DNA from: Bacteroidota bacterium
GTDB taxonomy: Bacteria > Bacteroidota > Bacteroidia > J057
DNA length: 41,978 bases
NCBI GenBank assembly: GCA_020438265.1
Contig: JAGQVA010000002.1
Span: 1-41,978 of the forward strand
Reading direction: 5' to 3'
Shown here: in pieces, positions 1 through 8,442 of the stretch
How positions within the stretch are numbered: position 1 is the first letter of the stretch
How the letters are laid out: each line of letters opens with the position of its first letter
Made by a program: the position numbers and the translations under genes
The notes under the pieces: model-generated
Databases searched by the model: none
What the model was told of the DNA's origin: nothing
Seen by the model: the letters and a program-made list of their open reading frames with translations, nothing else

Positions 1-1
1 C

Positions 2-88
2 GTCACCTCGACCAACGGGAGAGGTCTATCTAAGCTGTTTATCAAAAAAGATAAAATCACATCCTTTAAATCATCACCCACCTATTAA
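2..88 (+). CDS. Possible 3' end of a gene entering from the left
   Basis: Frame 2 is open from the window edge and reads 28 residues (beginning VTSTNGRGLSKLFIKKDK) before a TAA at 86-88. The composition looks protein-like and it would converge on the MATE gene, overlapping its last codons. There is too little sequence to name a family. Frame 1 also stops early (TAA at 31-33) and is an alternative ending. Low confidence. Confidence 0.3.
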   Translation, partial: VTSTNGRGLSKLFIKKDKITSFKSSPTY

Positions 89-1378
89 TGAAAAAATATG
101 CTTCCTCGCCATCAGGGTTAGAGAAATACTCCTCGCAACCATAAATAAAACCATTGCTAACCAAAGACCGTGATTGCCCCAGGTTTCAAAGGTCAGAAAG
201 TAGGTGGGAAGAAACACAAGCAAGGTGGCCATTAGCATAGAGTTACGCATGGCCTTGCTTGCAGTAGCACCGATATAAACGCCGTCCCACATAAAGGCCA
301 GGGCTCCGGTAACAGAAACTGCAATCATCCAGCTCATATAAGGAGAGGCAGTTTGGATGACTTCAGGAATGTTGGTAAATACATAAAGAATTGGCTTTCC
401 AAAAAACAGGTAAATCAACCCAATTCCAACGCCTATTCCCATTCCCCAGATAAACAACCATTTAATAGCCTCTCTTAGAGATTGATTGTTCTTTTCTCCC
501 ATATATCTTCCTACCAGACTTTCAGCTGCAAAAGCAAATCCATCCACCCCATAAGACATCGTGTAAAACAATTGTAATAAAACCTGATTGGCTGCAAGCG
601 TTAACGTGCTTAGTGAGGAAGATTTGGCTGTAAAGAAAGAAAGAGTAAAAATCAGGCATATAGTACGAATGAAAATATCAGAATTGACTGTGAAAAACCT
701 TTTTAAGGCAGGGATAAAAAGGATGCTATTGATATTAAGCTGAGTCAGAAAAGAACGATATTTTCCCCATACCAACCACAAACTCAATAATAAACCTATG
801 TACTGAGCAATGACGGTAGCCAGGGCCACACCATCGGATTTCATGTCCAGTCCCATGACAAATGCAAAATTGAGCGCGATATTAACGCAATTGATGATGA
901 TGACTACAATCATCGGATAACGGGCATTCTGCATGCCCAGAAGCCAGCCATGAAGGGCATAAATTCCCAGTGTTGCGGGAGCTGCATATACACGGATATA
1001 AAAGTATTCCCGGGCCAGCATTTTGACGGATTCATCGCCATCAATAAGCGCAAAACTCAGCCATTCAATTCCTGCCTGACTAATCAAAATGAGGAAACTC
1101 CCGATCATTGCCACGAGTAAGGCTCTGCCCAGAATCGAAACACTTTCAGCGGGGTTATTCTGCCCAAAAGCCTGAGCGGTCATTCCTGTCGTTCCCATTC
1201 GCAGGAAGGAAAAACCCCAGTAAATAAAATTGAAAATAATGCTGCCCAGTGCAATCGCTCCGATATAAATTTCCGATTCCATCCGTCCCATCAGGGCCGT
1301 GTCTGCAACACCCAGTAACGGTACAGAAATATTACTTAAAATATTTGGGATGGCTAAACGAAGGATTGTTTTATTCAT
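74..1378 (-). CDS. MATE family multidrug/toxin exporter
   Basis: A 434-residue polytopic protein of the MATE family, probably DinF-like, which exports cationic drugs or metabolites across the inner membrane using a sodium or proton gradient. The sequence alternates about twelve hydrophobic spans with short loops. The N-terminal repeat begins LRLAIPNILSNISVPLLGVAD, typical of MATE helix 1, and is followed by the usual G-rich second helix. I start at the ATG at 1378; a TTG four codons upstream is open in frame but adds only an atypical extension. It diverges from the hydrolase gene across about 108 bp. The family assignment is firm, the substrate is unknown. Confidence 0.9.
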   Translation of the reverse strand: MNKTILRLAIPNILSNISVPLLGVADTALMGRMESEIYIGAIALGSIIFNFIYWGFSFLRMGTTGMTAQAFGQNNPAESVSILGRALLVAMIGSFLILISQAGIEWLSFALIDGDESVKMLAREYFYIRVYAAPATLGIYALHGWLLGMQNARYPMIVVIIINCVNIALNFAFVMGLDMKSDGVALATVIAQYIGLLLSLWLVWGKYRSFLTQLNINSILFIPALKRFFTVNSDIFIRTICLIFTLSFFTAKSSSLSTLTLAANQVLLQLFYTMSYGVDGFAFAAESLVGRYMGEKNNQSLREAIKWLFIWGMGIGVGIGLIYLFFGKPILYVFTNIPEVIQTASPYMSWMIAVSVTGALAFMWDGVYIGATASKAMRNSMLMATLLVFLPTYFLTFETWGNHGLWLAMVLFMVARSISLTLMARKHIFSLIGG

Positions 1379-1486
1379 GTTGTTTGGCAACCGTCAAAGG
1401 GACTGTAAAATAGATTCGCTGCAAGCTAGAATAAGCCCTGAAAAATTCCAACTTTGAGAACCCAAACAATATGACTACATTCGGAT

Positions 1487-2317
1487 ATGGGACATACTAC
1501 TTTTACTTTTCAATCCAATCGGCAAGAAATTTTTGCCCAAATCTGGGAGCCTGATTCTTCCCCCAAAGCTGTGATTTGTCATGCCCATGGCCATGGAGAC
1601 CATTCGGGGAGGTACGCACATATCGCTGAAGCATTTGTAAAGGAGGGAATCGCTTTTATGGCATTGGATCATTATGGCCATGGCCATACGAAAGGCAAAA
1701 GAGGCCATGCCCCTTCCTATGAGGCGATGCTGGACAGCATTGGGCACCTGCTGACGGAAGCTCAAAACCGATTTCCCGGAGTGCCCCGGTTTTTATATGG
1801 ACACAGCACAGGGGGAGCAATTGTTTTGAATTATGCAATTAAGAGAAATCCGGACATTCAGGGAATTATTTCCACTTCTCCCTGGCTGACTCTGAAGATA
1901 AAACCATCAACTACCCAGCTAACCCTGGCAAAGGTGATGATTAATATTTATCCCAGTTTTACTCAGCCTACAAAACTTCCTGCTGAAAGTATCTCCAGCG
2001 ATCCTGAGGAAGTACGCCGTTATGCTGAAGATCCTATGGTTCATGATAGTATGAGCCCTGTGTTCTTTTTTGGTTCTTATGAAGCAGGTCTTTGGGTGCT
2101 GGAGCATGCGGCTGAGCTGAAACATCCTTTGCTAATTATGCACGGAACAGGTGATCAGGTTACTTCTTGTGAAAGTAGTGAGGAGTTTGCGCAAAAGGCA
2201 GGTGGCGGCGATATTACCTGGAAACCCTGGGAAGGAATGCTGCATGAGATTCACAATGAACCAGGTAAAAAAGAGGTTATCGATACCATGATTCATTGGG
2301 TGAAAGAACGGATTTAG
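1487..2317 (+). CDS. Alpha/beta hydrolase, monoacylglycerol-lipase-like
   Basis: A 276-residue serine hydrolase of the Hydrolase_4 (monoglyceride lipase / lysophospholipase) group. The oxyanion-side motif HAHGHGDHSGRY lies at residues 32-43, the nucleophile elbow is GHSTGG with Ser107, and the other likely triad members are Asp223 (HGTGDQVT) and His253 (LHEIHNEP), all in family order and spacing. No signal peptide is seen, so it is probably cytoplasmic and acts on monoacylglycerols or lysophospholipids; the exact ester is inference. The ATG at 1487 is the only suitable start. The stop overlaps the stop of the convergent rhomboid gene (2314-2317), and no terminator separates the two. Confidence 0.88.
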   Translation: MGHTTFTFQSNRQEIFAQIWEPDSSPKAVICHAHGHGDHSGRYAHIAEAFVKEGIAFMALDHYGHGHTKGKRGHAPSYEAMLDSIGHLLTEAQNRFPGVPRFLYGHSTGGAIVLNYAIKRNPDIQGIISTSPWLTLKIKPSTTQLTLAKVMINIYPSFTQPTKLPAESISSDPEEVRRYAEDPMVHDSMSPVFFFGSYEAGLWVLEHAAELKHPLLIMHGTGDQVTSCESSEEFAQKAGGGDITWKPWEGMLHEIHNEPGKKEVIDTMIHWVKERI

Positions 2318-3057
2318 GTTCCTCGCTGATAAATATATATGGGATCTCTTTTATGTGATTGAAATGTTTCGGGAGGAGTGTAGTTTCTATCAGTAAAAAA
2401 GCGATAAATGATTACGCCTGCCACAAAACCGCCAATATGTGCCCAAAATGCTACTCCACCGGAAACTTCTGATGAAATAATTTCTCCGGCTCCACTAAAA
2501 AACTGAATGAGAAACCAGTATCCCAGATAAACATAGGCTGGAATTCTGAAGAAAAAGGGTATATAGAATATCGGAATCAACATCAGGATTCTACTGCTTG
2601 AAAACAGAAACATATACGCTCCCATCACACCGGAAATAGCTCCCGATGCGCCAATGGCTGGTATGGGAGAATCCCAGTTGAATAAAATATGGGTAGCGCT
2701 GGCAAGGACTCCACAGAGGAGGTAAAAGGCCAGATATTTGAATTTCCCCATTCGGTCTTCTACATTATCTCCAAATATGTATAAGGTCCAGATATTACCT
2801 ATCAGATGAAGCCAGCCTCCGTGTAAAAACATATTGGAAAAAAAAGGAATATAAAACAAAAAGTTTCCACCATACTGAGCTCTTAACAGAGGATCTGTAT
2901 ACAACTCGGGTACAATCCCAAAGGTCTGAATAAGGACATTCAGACTTTGTTCGTCCAGAGAAATCTGAAACAGGAAAGCCAATATATTCAGGGCGATAAG
3001 GATACAATTGACAATTGGAAATCGCCTGGTGGCTATAGTATCTCTGATTGGAAACAT
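2314..3057 (-). CDS. Rhomboid family intramembrane serine protease
   Basis: A 247-residue membrane protein with six predicted spans. It shows the rhomboid signatures: HGGWLHLIGN at about residues 79-88 between the first two core helices, GASGAISG with the likely catalytic Ser138, and the helix-6 motif AHIGGFVAG with the likely catalytic His207. Rhomboids cleave substrate transmembrane helices within the membrane. There is no extra domain, and the length is usual for the simple bacterial form. The substrate is unknown. It converges with the hydrolase gene with a 4-bp overlap at the stop codons (TTA on plus at 2314-2316, TAG at 2315-2317). Confidence 0.92.
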   Translation of the reverse strand: MFPIRDTIATRRFPIVNCILIALNILAFLFQISLDEQSLNVLIQTFGIVPELYTDPLLRAQYGGNFLFYIPFFSNMFLHGGWLHLIGNIWTLYIFGDNVEDRMGKFKYLAFYLLCGVLASATHILFNWDSPIPAIGASGAISGVMGAYMFLFSSSRILMLIPIFYIPFFFRIPAYVYLGYWFLIQFFSGAGEIISSEVSGGVAFWAHIGGFVAGVIIYRFFTDRNYTPPETFQSHKRDPIYIYQRGT

Positions 3058-3404
3058 AGGTGGAAATTATGGAATAAAGCGAAATAGATATCTTTATATA
3101 TAAGAGGTCGATTTAAAACAAGTATTTTCTAAAATCCAAATAGTTATTTCGTGTATTTTCCATTCTTATATTTCATTTTTTATATAATTTTACACATATT
3201 AGATTAAAACAAATAAATAAAAGTTTAGAAAAAGAAGAAAGCGATAGTTGTGTAATAGCCAATAGTTTCCTAGCTTCACGATTAGCTTTCCCGTCTCACT
3301 TGACTAACCTGTGAAAAAATATTCATTCATTTGATCATAAATATAACCTTTAACCGGCGATTTATGAGCCATTCAATTCAGATGCTAACCAGACAAACTA
3401 TACC
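3058..3404. other. Intergenic region without a recognisable gene
   Basis: This 347-bp, very AT-rich stretch lies between the divergent rhomboid and TPR genes. I see no open frame of substance, no tRNA-like fold and no strong inverted repeat. It must carry the promoters of both genes, but I could not find a convincing TTG / TAnnTTTG pair. Confidence 0.6.
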
Positions 3405-4463
3405 ATGAAGAGAATAATTTTGTATACCCTTGCGATTCTTCCACTATGCCTGCTTTCACAACCTACTTCTAAAGTTAAGGAGTTCAAGGCCGAGAAATTA
3501 TTTCTCGATGGACTTGCACAATATGAAGGGGGAAATTATCGAACGGCAATAAGTATTTTTGATCAGGTCATTAATATGAATCCCAATCACCAGAGAGTGT
3601 ATGAGCTCAGGGGGGAGTCATATTTCAAAATGGGGCAATATGACTATGCCCTTGCTGACTATGAAAAAGCGACTGATCAACATCCCCGCAATGCAGAGCT
3701 TCGCAATAGTATGGGCGTTTCGGCAGCCTATTTGAAACAATACCGGGCAGCTGCATCCTATTTTTATGAAGCTTTACAAATTGACCCGGAACATCAGGGA
3801 GCTAAAACCAACCTTCAGATTGCGAATCGGAAATTAGTCGAGCAGGGAGAAATGGCTTTTCAGGAAAGCGACTATTTGAATAATCCTGTTTCCTGGGATA
3901 ATAATAATCAGAATAATAACCAGGGTAATAATGGTTGGGATTTAATCGATGAAAATACAAATAATTATCATCAGGATGATCCCTTATTCGAGGATGATGT
4001 CAATACCCAGACGCTTGAAACCTGGCCCGGTAATAACGAGAATAATAATACCAAACCTGATGACCGCAATTATAACAAAGGAAGGATTTTAATTGGGAGC
4101 CAAAACGATCCCTATATCACAATTGAGAGAGTTCGGATTATTGAAAATTCAACCCGGATTACATTTGCTGTTCAAAATATTACCGGAAAGGTTTTTCCGA
4201 TTGAAATTGACCGCAGAAACAGCGCAGATGCCTTTTACCTGACCGATCGGAATTTCCAGAAAATATATAAAATGAAAAGCGTCTCCAGCTTAAATGGCTG
4301 GCCTAATAGCCCTTACCCATTAAGACCCGGGGAAACGAAAATTTTTACCGTTGAGTTTGAGAAACTTGATGATGAAGTGACGTTTTTTCATATTCTCGAA
4401 GGAAAATCTGACCGACCCTACTCCTGGGACTTTTGGGATGTAGAACTTAAAGAATATAATTAA
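3405..4463 (+). CDS. Exported TPR protein with C-terminal beta domain (paralog 1)
   Basis: A 352-residue protein with an N-terminal signal peptide (about residues 1-18), three or four TPR units at about 28-145 (for example NYRTAISIFDQVINMNPNH and QYDYALADYEKATDQHPRN), and an Asn-rich linker at about 165-225 with several NNN/NNQ runs. A C-terminal beta-rich domain from about residue 226 contains YITIERVRI, TEFEK-like strands and an EG...YSWDFWDVEL ending. TPRs mediate protein contacts, so an envelope scaffold role is likely but the function is not known. It lies 35 bp upstream of a paralog with the same three-part layout. The start at 3405 gives a clean signal sequence. Confidence 0.75.
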   Translation: MKRIILYTLAILPLCLLSQPTSKVKEFKAEKLFLDGLAQYEGGNYRTAISIFDQVINMNPNHQRVYELRGESYFKMGQYDYALADYEKATDQHPRNAELRNSMGVSAAYLKQYRAAASYFYEALQIDPEHQGAKTNLQIANRKLVEQGEMAFQESDYLNNPVSWDNNNQNNNQGNNGWDLIDENTNNYHQDDPLFEDDVNTQTLETWPGNNENNNTKPDDRNYNKGRILIGSQNDPYITIERVRIIENSTRITFAVQNITGKVFPIEIDRRNSADAFYLTDRNFQKIYKMKSVSSLNGWPNSPYPLRPGETKIFTVEFEKLDDEVTFFHILEGKSDRPYSWDFWDVELKEYN

Positions 4464-4498
4464 AGCATCAAATTTGTACACCAGAAACAGCCTAAAAA

Positions 4499-5683
4499 AT
4501 GAGTAAAAATATATTTAGAACATTCTTCTTCGTCTTTTTTGCTTTTGCTGTGATTTCCGTTTCAGGGCAAAGTGCACAATCCTATATGCAGGACGGATTA
4601 AGAAAGTATCGGGAAGGAGATTATGTCGCGGCTATCAAAAGCTTTCAGCAGGTAGTCAGGATTAATTCCAACTATCCGGGGGTTTATGAATATGCGGGGA
4701 ATGCATATTTTATTCTTCAGGATTTTGTCCGGGCAGATAAGGCTTATACCATTGCCCTGGAAAAGAAGTACCAAAAGAATTTAAGAAGGAAAAATACGCG
4801 AATTTACCGTCAGGGTAATATTACTATTCTGGAGCCAGACCCGGATGAATTGTCTGCCAGTGCTTATGCGATGATTTATAATAACCGGGGAGCAGCCAGA
4901 CTTTTTCAGGGACGAGAGCTGGATGCGCAGCGAGATTTTAATGAAGCCATAAGATTGGATAGCGATCTGAAAATCGTTCAGCAAAACCTCCAGAATCTGC
5001 GCGAAGGAAATTATCAGATTGATCGTCTGGACAATAATAGCAGTTCTAATGATAGAAACAACACTACATCCCGATTGAGTGACAGAGGACAGGGCGGATG
5101 GAGTGGCAATACCGATTACTTTGGAACCCGCCCGGTTGATAATCTGAGATCAGTGAATATCAGAGAGCAGAGAGAAAATGCGATTGATTTGCGGGAAATA
5201 AGGGCGAAAAATCAGAGCGATGACGGGAATTTTATTAGCGATATGTTTAAAACCAAACCTTTTGAAAGCAGAAGAGTGCCCCGAAAAGGAAAACTGTATA
5301 AATCTCCCCCGGTTGGAGCTACTTCACATAATTATATAACGATTGAAAGTATTCGCATTACACAAAGTTCTACGTATGTAAACTTCAAAGTAGTCAATCG
5401 TGAAGGGAAATCGTATTTTGTGAGTCTGGCGCCCAGAGACATTGAAAAAGCTACTTTTATGATTACTGATCGCACAGGATCAAAAAAGAATACCTTTAAA
5501 ATGGTCAATGTATCGGGAATCTCCCTTTACCCCCAAACTTCTCGTTTGGATCCCCAAACAGCGATCTTATTTACCATTGAGTTTCCCAAAATTCCTGATA
5601 CAATGGGGTATATTAATATTGTTGAGGGATCTCTGCAGACTGGACTTGAATGGAATTTCTATAATGTGGATTTAACAAAATAA
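4499..5683 (+). CDS. Exported TPR protein with C-terminal beta domain (paralog 2)
   Basis: A 394-residue paralog of the preceding gene: signal peptide ending near VSGQ, TPR units at about 27-95 and 125-165, a polar Ser/Asn/Arg-rich linker at about 175-260, then the same beta domain from about residue 275. Matching blocks in the two proteins are YITIESIRI/YITIERVRI, a middle strand with FMITDR/FYLTDR, FTIEF/FTVEF, and the ending EG..W.F.NVDL/EG..W.F.DVEL. Overall similarity is moderate, so the duplication is old. It is co-directional with a 35-bp gap, probably one operon, and is followed by a strong hairpin terminator at 5707-5747. Confidence 0.75.
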   Translation: MSKNIFRTFFFVFFAFAVISVSGQSAQSYMQDGLRKYREGDYVAAIKSFQQVVRINSNYPGVYEYAGNAYFILQDFVRADKAYTIALEKKYQKNLRRKNTRIYRQGNITILEPDPDELSASAYAMIYNNRGAARLFQGRELDAQRDFNEAIRLDSDLKIVQQNLQNLREGNYQIDRLDNNSSSNDRNNTTSRLSDRGQGGWSGNTDYFGTRPVDNLRSVNIREQRENAIDLREIRAKNQSDDGNFISDMFKTKPFESRRVPRKGKLYKSPPVGATSHNYITIESIRITQSSTYVNFKVVNREGKSYFVSLAPRDIEKATFMITDRTGSKKNTFKMVNVSGISLYPQTSRLDPQTAILFTIEFPKIPDTMGYINIVEGSLQTGLEWNFYNVDLTK

Positions 5684-5706
5684 TAGCTATAAGCTAGATA
5701 AGAGCA

Positions 5707-5747
5707 TGAGGATAATGATTAATTTTAATCGTTATCCTCAATTTTTT
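5707..5747 (+). terminator. Intrinsic terminator of the TPR pair; its stem also encodes the end of the LolA-like gene
   Basis: Arms 5707-5722 and 5725-5740 pair over 16 bp with a single G-U wobble, followed by six T residues on the plus strand (5742-5747). The right arm is also the last codons and stop (5725-5727) of the convergent LolA-like gene on the minus strand. There is no T-run on the minus side, so it works mainly for plus-strand transcripts. Confidence 0.8.
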
Positions 5748-6375
5748 GTGACCCCGGGTATCTGGCATGCTGGAAATCAAACTCTGCATCAGATATACCC
5801 TGGTTCGGTCGGAAATTTGTAAACTGATAGATGATTTCACTGCCATTTTTGTTAATAAAAACAGCTTTAATGGGAAAAAGTGTCTTTGTATGCAGCCAAA
5901 GATAGGCATGTTTAAAATCCGCAGTTTTGCTTGTCGGTCTTATCGAAATTTTATGCGCCTGGATTCCCTTAGTATTTTCTAACCCCTGATATTCGCGAGT
6001 TCCGGTTTCTGTAAATGCAGAGTTCATGTGAGAGAAGACACTTTTTGTCTGACTGGGATTATTATCGTAATTCATATACTGGTTGTATTTTGGAAAATAC
6101 ACCCAATAGCTCTGATTATTAAAGTATATGTGACTATCTTCAGTATAAATGACGTATTTTCTGTTTTTGAAACGAATTTTTCCTTTGCTTTCGACTTGCT
6201 TCCGGGAAAGACTCAGATGCTGATAATTAAATGTCGCTTCAAAATCGCTCAAAGAAAGTGTGTACTGAATGGACTGTTGAATGAGTTCCTCAGCTTTATT
6301 AGATTGGGAGGTTGCACTTAAAAGAAATACAATAAAAAACAGGAAAAAGAGCAGGTGCAGTGTTGTTTGTTTCAT
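5725..6375 (-). CDS. LolA-like periplasmic outer-membrane lipoprotein carrier (copy 1)
   Basis: A 216-residue protein with a signal peptide (about 1-24, ending SATSQS) followed by a LolA/LolB-type fold. After the processed N-terminus comes an amphipathic helix (AEELIQQSIQYTLSLSDFEA), then alternating beta strands with paired aromatic residues such as YWVYFPKYNQY and the block NPSQT. LolA chaperones lipoproteins across the periplasm; related proteins also bind other lipids, so the cargo is inference. I use the ATG at 6375; a TTG two codons upstream is also open. A second, diverged LolA-like gene lies 727 bp upstream on the same strand, with a lipoprotein gene between them. Confidence 0.7.
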   Translation of the reverse strand: MKQTTLHLLFFLFFIVFLLSATSQSNKAEELIQQSIQYTLSLSDFEATFNYQHLSLSRKQVESKGKIRFKNRKYVIYTEDSHIYFNNQSYWVYFPKYNQYMNYDNNPSQTKSVFSHMNSAFTETGTREYQGLENTKGIQAHKISIRPTSKTADFKHAYLWLHTKTLFPIKAVFINKNGSEIIYQFTNFRPNQGISDAEFDFQHARYPGSQKIEDND

Positions 6376-6512
6376 AAGCAAACAAAAGAGCTTTAGTGTA
6401 TGTGTTTTGTAGGGGTAATAGTAAATATAGACATAATGTATGGAAATCGAAAATTTCTCATTATAAAAAGATCTTCGTGCAAATAGGAAATCATACTTAA
6501 TCCTGGAGGGAT

Positions 6513-7112
6513 TTATTTTTTCCGCAATTTCTCCCAGTTTATAGCTTCAAATACCTCGGTTAATAACTGTTGCCCCTCGGGATGATTGGTTTTGATATGG
6601 ATATGGTATCGGGTTTCAATACCCGCTTCAAAGTGATGAACAGAATGATCAGAAACATTCTGGTCCCACATCCAGGCGAATCCACCGTGAACATGAAGGG
6701 TATCTGCGGATTGGGGGAAAGAGTCTTTTTGAACGGATTCAAAACGGTGAAACAAATGCATAAAAGCCGTACTGTCTGTAGCGTAATCTGAAAGATTCAC
6801 AATCAATGAATAGTCATCAGAATAATAATAATTCCTGGAAGCTTCTGAGAAACTTATACCTGAGATATTCAGTCGGCTACCTTTATCATTTGCAGAATCA
6901 AAAGGGGAAATGAGAGACGGTAAAGCCGATAAAAGGACTTCGTAGTTATGTGCAGTTGTTTCTCCTTTTTCGAATCGCTGAATAATAGCTTCCTGTAATT
7001 GTTTTTTAGTGAGAATGGGAGGGGGTAATTCAGATTTGGCCCCGCAACCTGATTCGGTAAAAAAGAAAAGTATAAGAATGAGGTATATAAAAAAAATGTT
7101 TTTAATCTTCAT
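6513..7112 (-). CDS. Putative lipoprotein of unknown function between two LolA-like genes
   Basis: A 199-residue protein with a lipoprotein signal: a hydrophobic stretch ending TESGC, with the likely lipidated Cys at residue 23. I choose the ATG at 7112 because it gives a proper signal. An upstream in-frame start would place 17 extra polar residues before the hydrophobic stretch. The ATG lies inside the end of the upstream LolA-like gene (stop at 7102-7104), an 11-bp overlap that suggests translational coupling. The mature part is mixed alpha/beta with His-rich segments (HVHGGFAWMWDQ, DHSVHHFEAG). I do not recognise a family. Its coupling to LolA-like genes suggests a role in lipoprotein or outer membrane traffic. 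Confidence 0.65.
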   Translation of the reverse strand: MKIKNIFFIYLILILFFFTESGCGAKSELPPPILTKKQLQEAIIQRFEKGETTAHNYEVLLSALPSLISPFDSANDKGSRLNISGISFSEASRNYYYSDDYSLIVNLSDYATDSTAFMHLFHRFESVQKDSFPQSADTLHVHGGFAWMWDQNVSDHSVHHFEAGIETRYHIHIKTNHPEGQQLLTEVFEAINWEKLRKK

Positions 7113-7740
7113 CAAATTCCGTCGCTCCGTATTTCTTGGGATCAAAAATAAAATCACTTTCACTCAGACCAGCATTGATATCAATCTCGTGGAATTCATA
7201 GGTCGTAACTGTTTTCTTGGTATTAATAAAAGATACCTTAACGATGAGTTTACTTTCTTTGTCCATCCATAAAATGGCTCTCTTATAAGGGAGTTTGGGA
7301 TCTGTCATATCCAGTTCTACCTTGTGGTGTGAGACCTCATTGAGCATTTCTTCTCCCATGTATTTTTTGTTGGAAGGCCAGGAATAAACATAGGTCATAT
7401 ATTGAACCAGTCCAACACTTTGGGTAGGATTTTGATCGAGTTTTTGATATTGATTTAATTGAGCCATATAAATGGTATGTCTTTTCCCATCAAAATAAAT
7501 ATCGTGATCTTTCATTTTTAGGGTGTACTTGCCTCTCATATAGCTAAGAACCCCGTCATAGGCAATTTTTCGGCTTTGTGCAGATTCCAGGCTGTAGGAA
7601 AACTTTGCGGAGAAATCTTTCAGACCTAAAAGATATTGTTTGGACTCGGTCAGAAGTTTATCCGAGTAATCTGTTTGAAAACCAAATCCAGTCAATGCGA
7701 TAGTAATCAAACAGAAAGGAATGCAGAGAAAACGATTCAT
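7102..7740 (-). CDS. LolA-like periplasmic outer-membrane lipoprotein carrier (copy 2)
   Basis: A 212-residue exported protein with a signal peptide at about residues 1-22 and the same layout as the LolA-like gene at 5725-6375. It has the N-terminal helix DKLLTESKQYLLGLKDFSA, strands with GKYTLKMKDHDIYFDG and LNQYQKLDQNPTQS, and the ending LSESDFIFDPKKYG, which matches SDAEFDFQHARYPG in the other copy. The two proteins are clear but distant paralogs. It is the first gene of a three-gene minus-strand set and overlaps the next by 11 bp. Probable role: carrying lipoproteins or related lipids across the periplasm. Confidence 0.72.
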   Translation of the reverse strand: MNRFLCIPFCLITIALTGFGFQTDYSDKLLTESKQYLLGLKDFSAKFSYSLESAQSRKIAYDGVLSYMRGKYTLKMKDHDIYFDGKRHTIYMAQLNQYQKLDQNPTQSVGLVQYMTYVYSWPSNKKYMGEEMLNEVSHHKVELDMTDPKLPYKRAILWMDKESKLIVKVSFINTKKTVTTYEFHEIDINAGLSESDFIFDPKKYGATEFDED

Positions 7741-7778
7741 TAGGGTAAATTGATAATTTTAATTCGATCTTTGCAACT

Positions 7779-7806
7779 AAAATCTAAAATAAACAATTTG
7801 CTTCAA
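7779..7806 (-). promoter_or_regulatory. Candidate promoter of the LolA-like set
   Basis: On the minus strand TTG (7806-7804) is followed after 17 bp by TAGATTTT (7786-7779), seven of eight matches to the Bacteroidota -7 element TAnnTTTG. It lies between the marR terminator and the start at 7740. The region is AT-rich, so a chance match is possible. Confidence 0.28.
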
Positions 7807-7825
7807 GTACTCAACACTTACGCAT

Positions 7826-7872
7826 AAATAAACAAAAATCAGGCACCCTTATTTGAACAGGAAGCCTGATTT
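7826..7872 (-). terminator. Intrinsic terminator downstream of marR
   Basis: AAATCAGGC (7836-7844) and GCCTGATTT (7864-7872) form a perfect 9-bp stem with a 19-base loop. On the minus strand it is followed by TTGTTTATTT. It begins 22 bp past the marR stop. Confidence 0.65.
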
Positions 7873-7894
7873 ATGGAAGAATAAGTTCTAAAGA

Positions 7895-8347
7895 TTATGT
7901 TCCGGGCAAAGAAACCTTAGAAATTTTTTCCAGCCCATCTACCAGGATGCCAAACTGGTCTTCTTTCATTAGGCTATGCATACGTGTAGATAATTCCCTG
8001 AGGAAATTGGCATGATCTGTTAGCAGTTTTTTCCCTTTTGTTGAGATGTGTACATAAATGGATCTGCGATCTGTTTTGGAATTAATTCGCTTAACTAGTT
8101 TTTGGGACTCCAGACGATCGATAATATTGGTAAGGTTACTGAGTTTCACCTTGACGCGTTCGCCGATATCCTTCATTTTTTTATCCCCTTCAATGTCCAG
8201 GAGTTTAAGAATGTCGATTTCTACTGTAGAAACCTTAAACCTTTTCTGAACCATTTCCTGGTGTTTGTTAATCACTTCACTCAATTGAAACAAACTCTGC
8301 TCCAGCCGGTCAAGTTTGTCAACCTTTGCGTCTTGATTATCGTGCAT
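7895..8347 (-). CDS. MarR family transcriptional regulator
   Basis: A 150-residue winged-helix protein of the MarR family. It has an N-terminal dimerisation helix, a helix-turn-helix at about residues 44-85 (STVEIDILKLLDIEGDKKMKD, then VKLSNLTNIIDRLESQKLVKR), the wing with the conserved basic DRR (KTDRRSIYVHIST) at about 92-104, and C-terminal helices. Such proteins usually repress genes for stress response, efflux or catabolism until a small ligand binds. No obvious target operon is adjacent, so autoregulation or distant targets are likely. A promoter-like pair lies at 8443-8472 and an imperfect palindrome in the leader at 8385-8406. Confidence 0.88.
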   Translation of the reverse strand: MHDNQDAKVDKLDRLEQSLFQLSEVINKHQEMVQKRFKVSTVEIDILKLLDIEGDKKMKDIGERVKVKLSNLTNIIDRLESQKLVKRINSKTDRRSIYVHISTKGKKLLTDHANFLRELSTRMHSLMKEDQFGILVDGLEKISKVSLPGT

Positions 8348-8384
8348 AGTATTGGGTATTTAAATTGGGTTGAATTAGTTTTGG

Positions 8385-8406
8385 CCAGTAATATACAACT
8401 TATTGG
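8385..8406. promoter_or_regulatory. Imperfect palindrome in the marR leader, candidate operator
   Basis: CCAGTAA (8385-8391) and TTATTGG (8400-8406) are inverted repeats with one mismatched position, spaced by 8 bp. They lie between the candidate marR promoter and the start codon, where an autoregulatory MarR site would be expected. The assignment rests on position only. Confidence 0.25.
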
Positions 8407-8442
8407 AATAAATAAATATAATATTTTTTAAAATGTAAACTT

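Noticed and set aside
1-60. A tRNA fragment at the left edge, suggested by CCTCGACCAACGGGAGAGG
   Set aside because: No acceptor stem, T-arm or anticodon arm can be drawn; an open reading frame explains the stretch as well.
1475-1838. Minus-strand open frames over the hydrolase gene
   Set aside because: They are mirror frames of the catalytic region; the plus-strand protein has clear lipase motifs.
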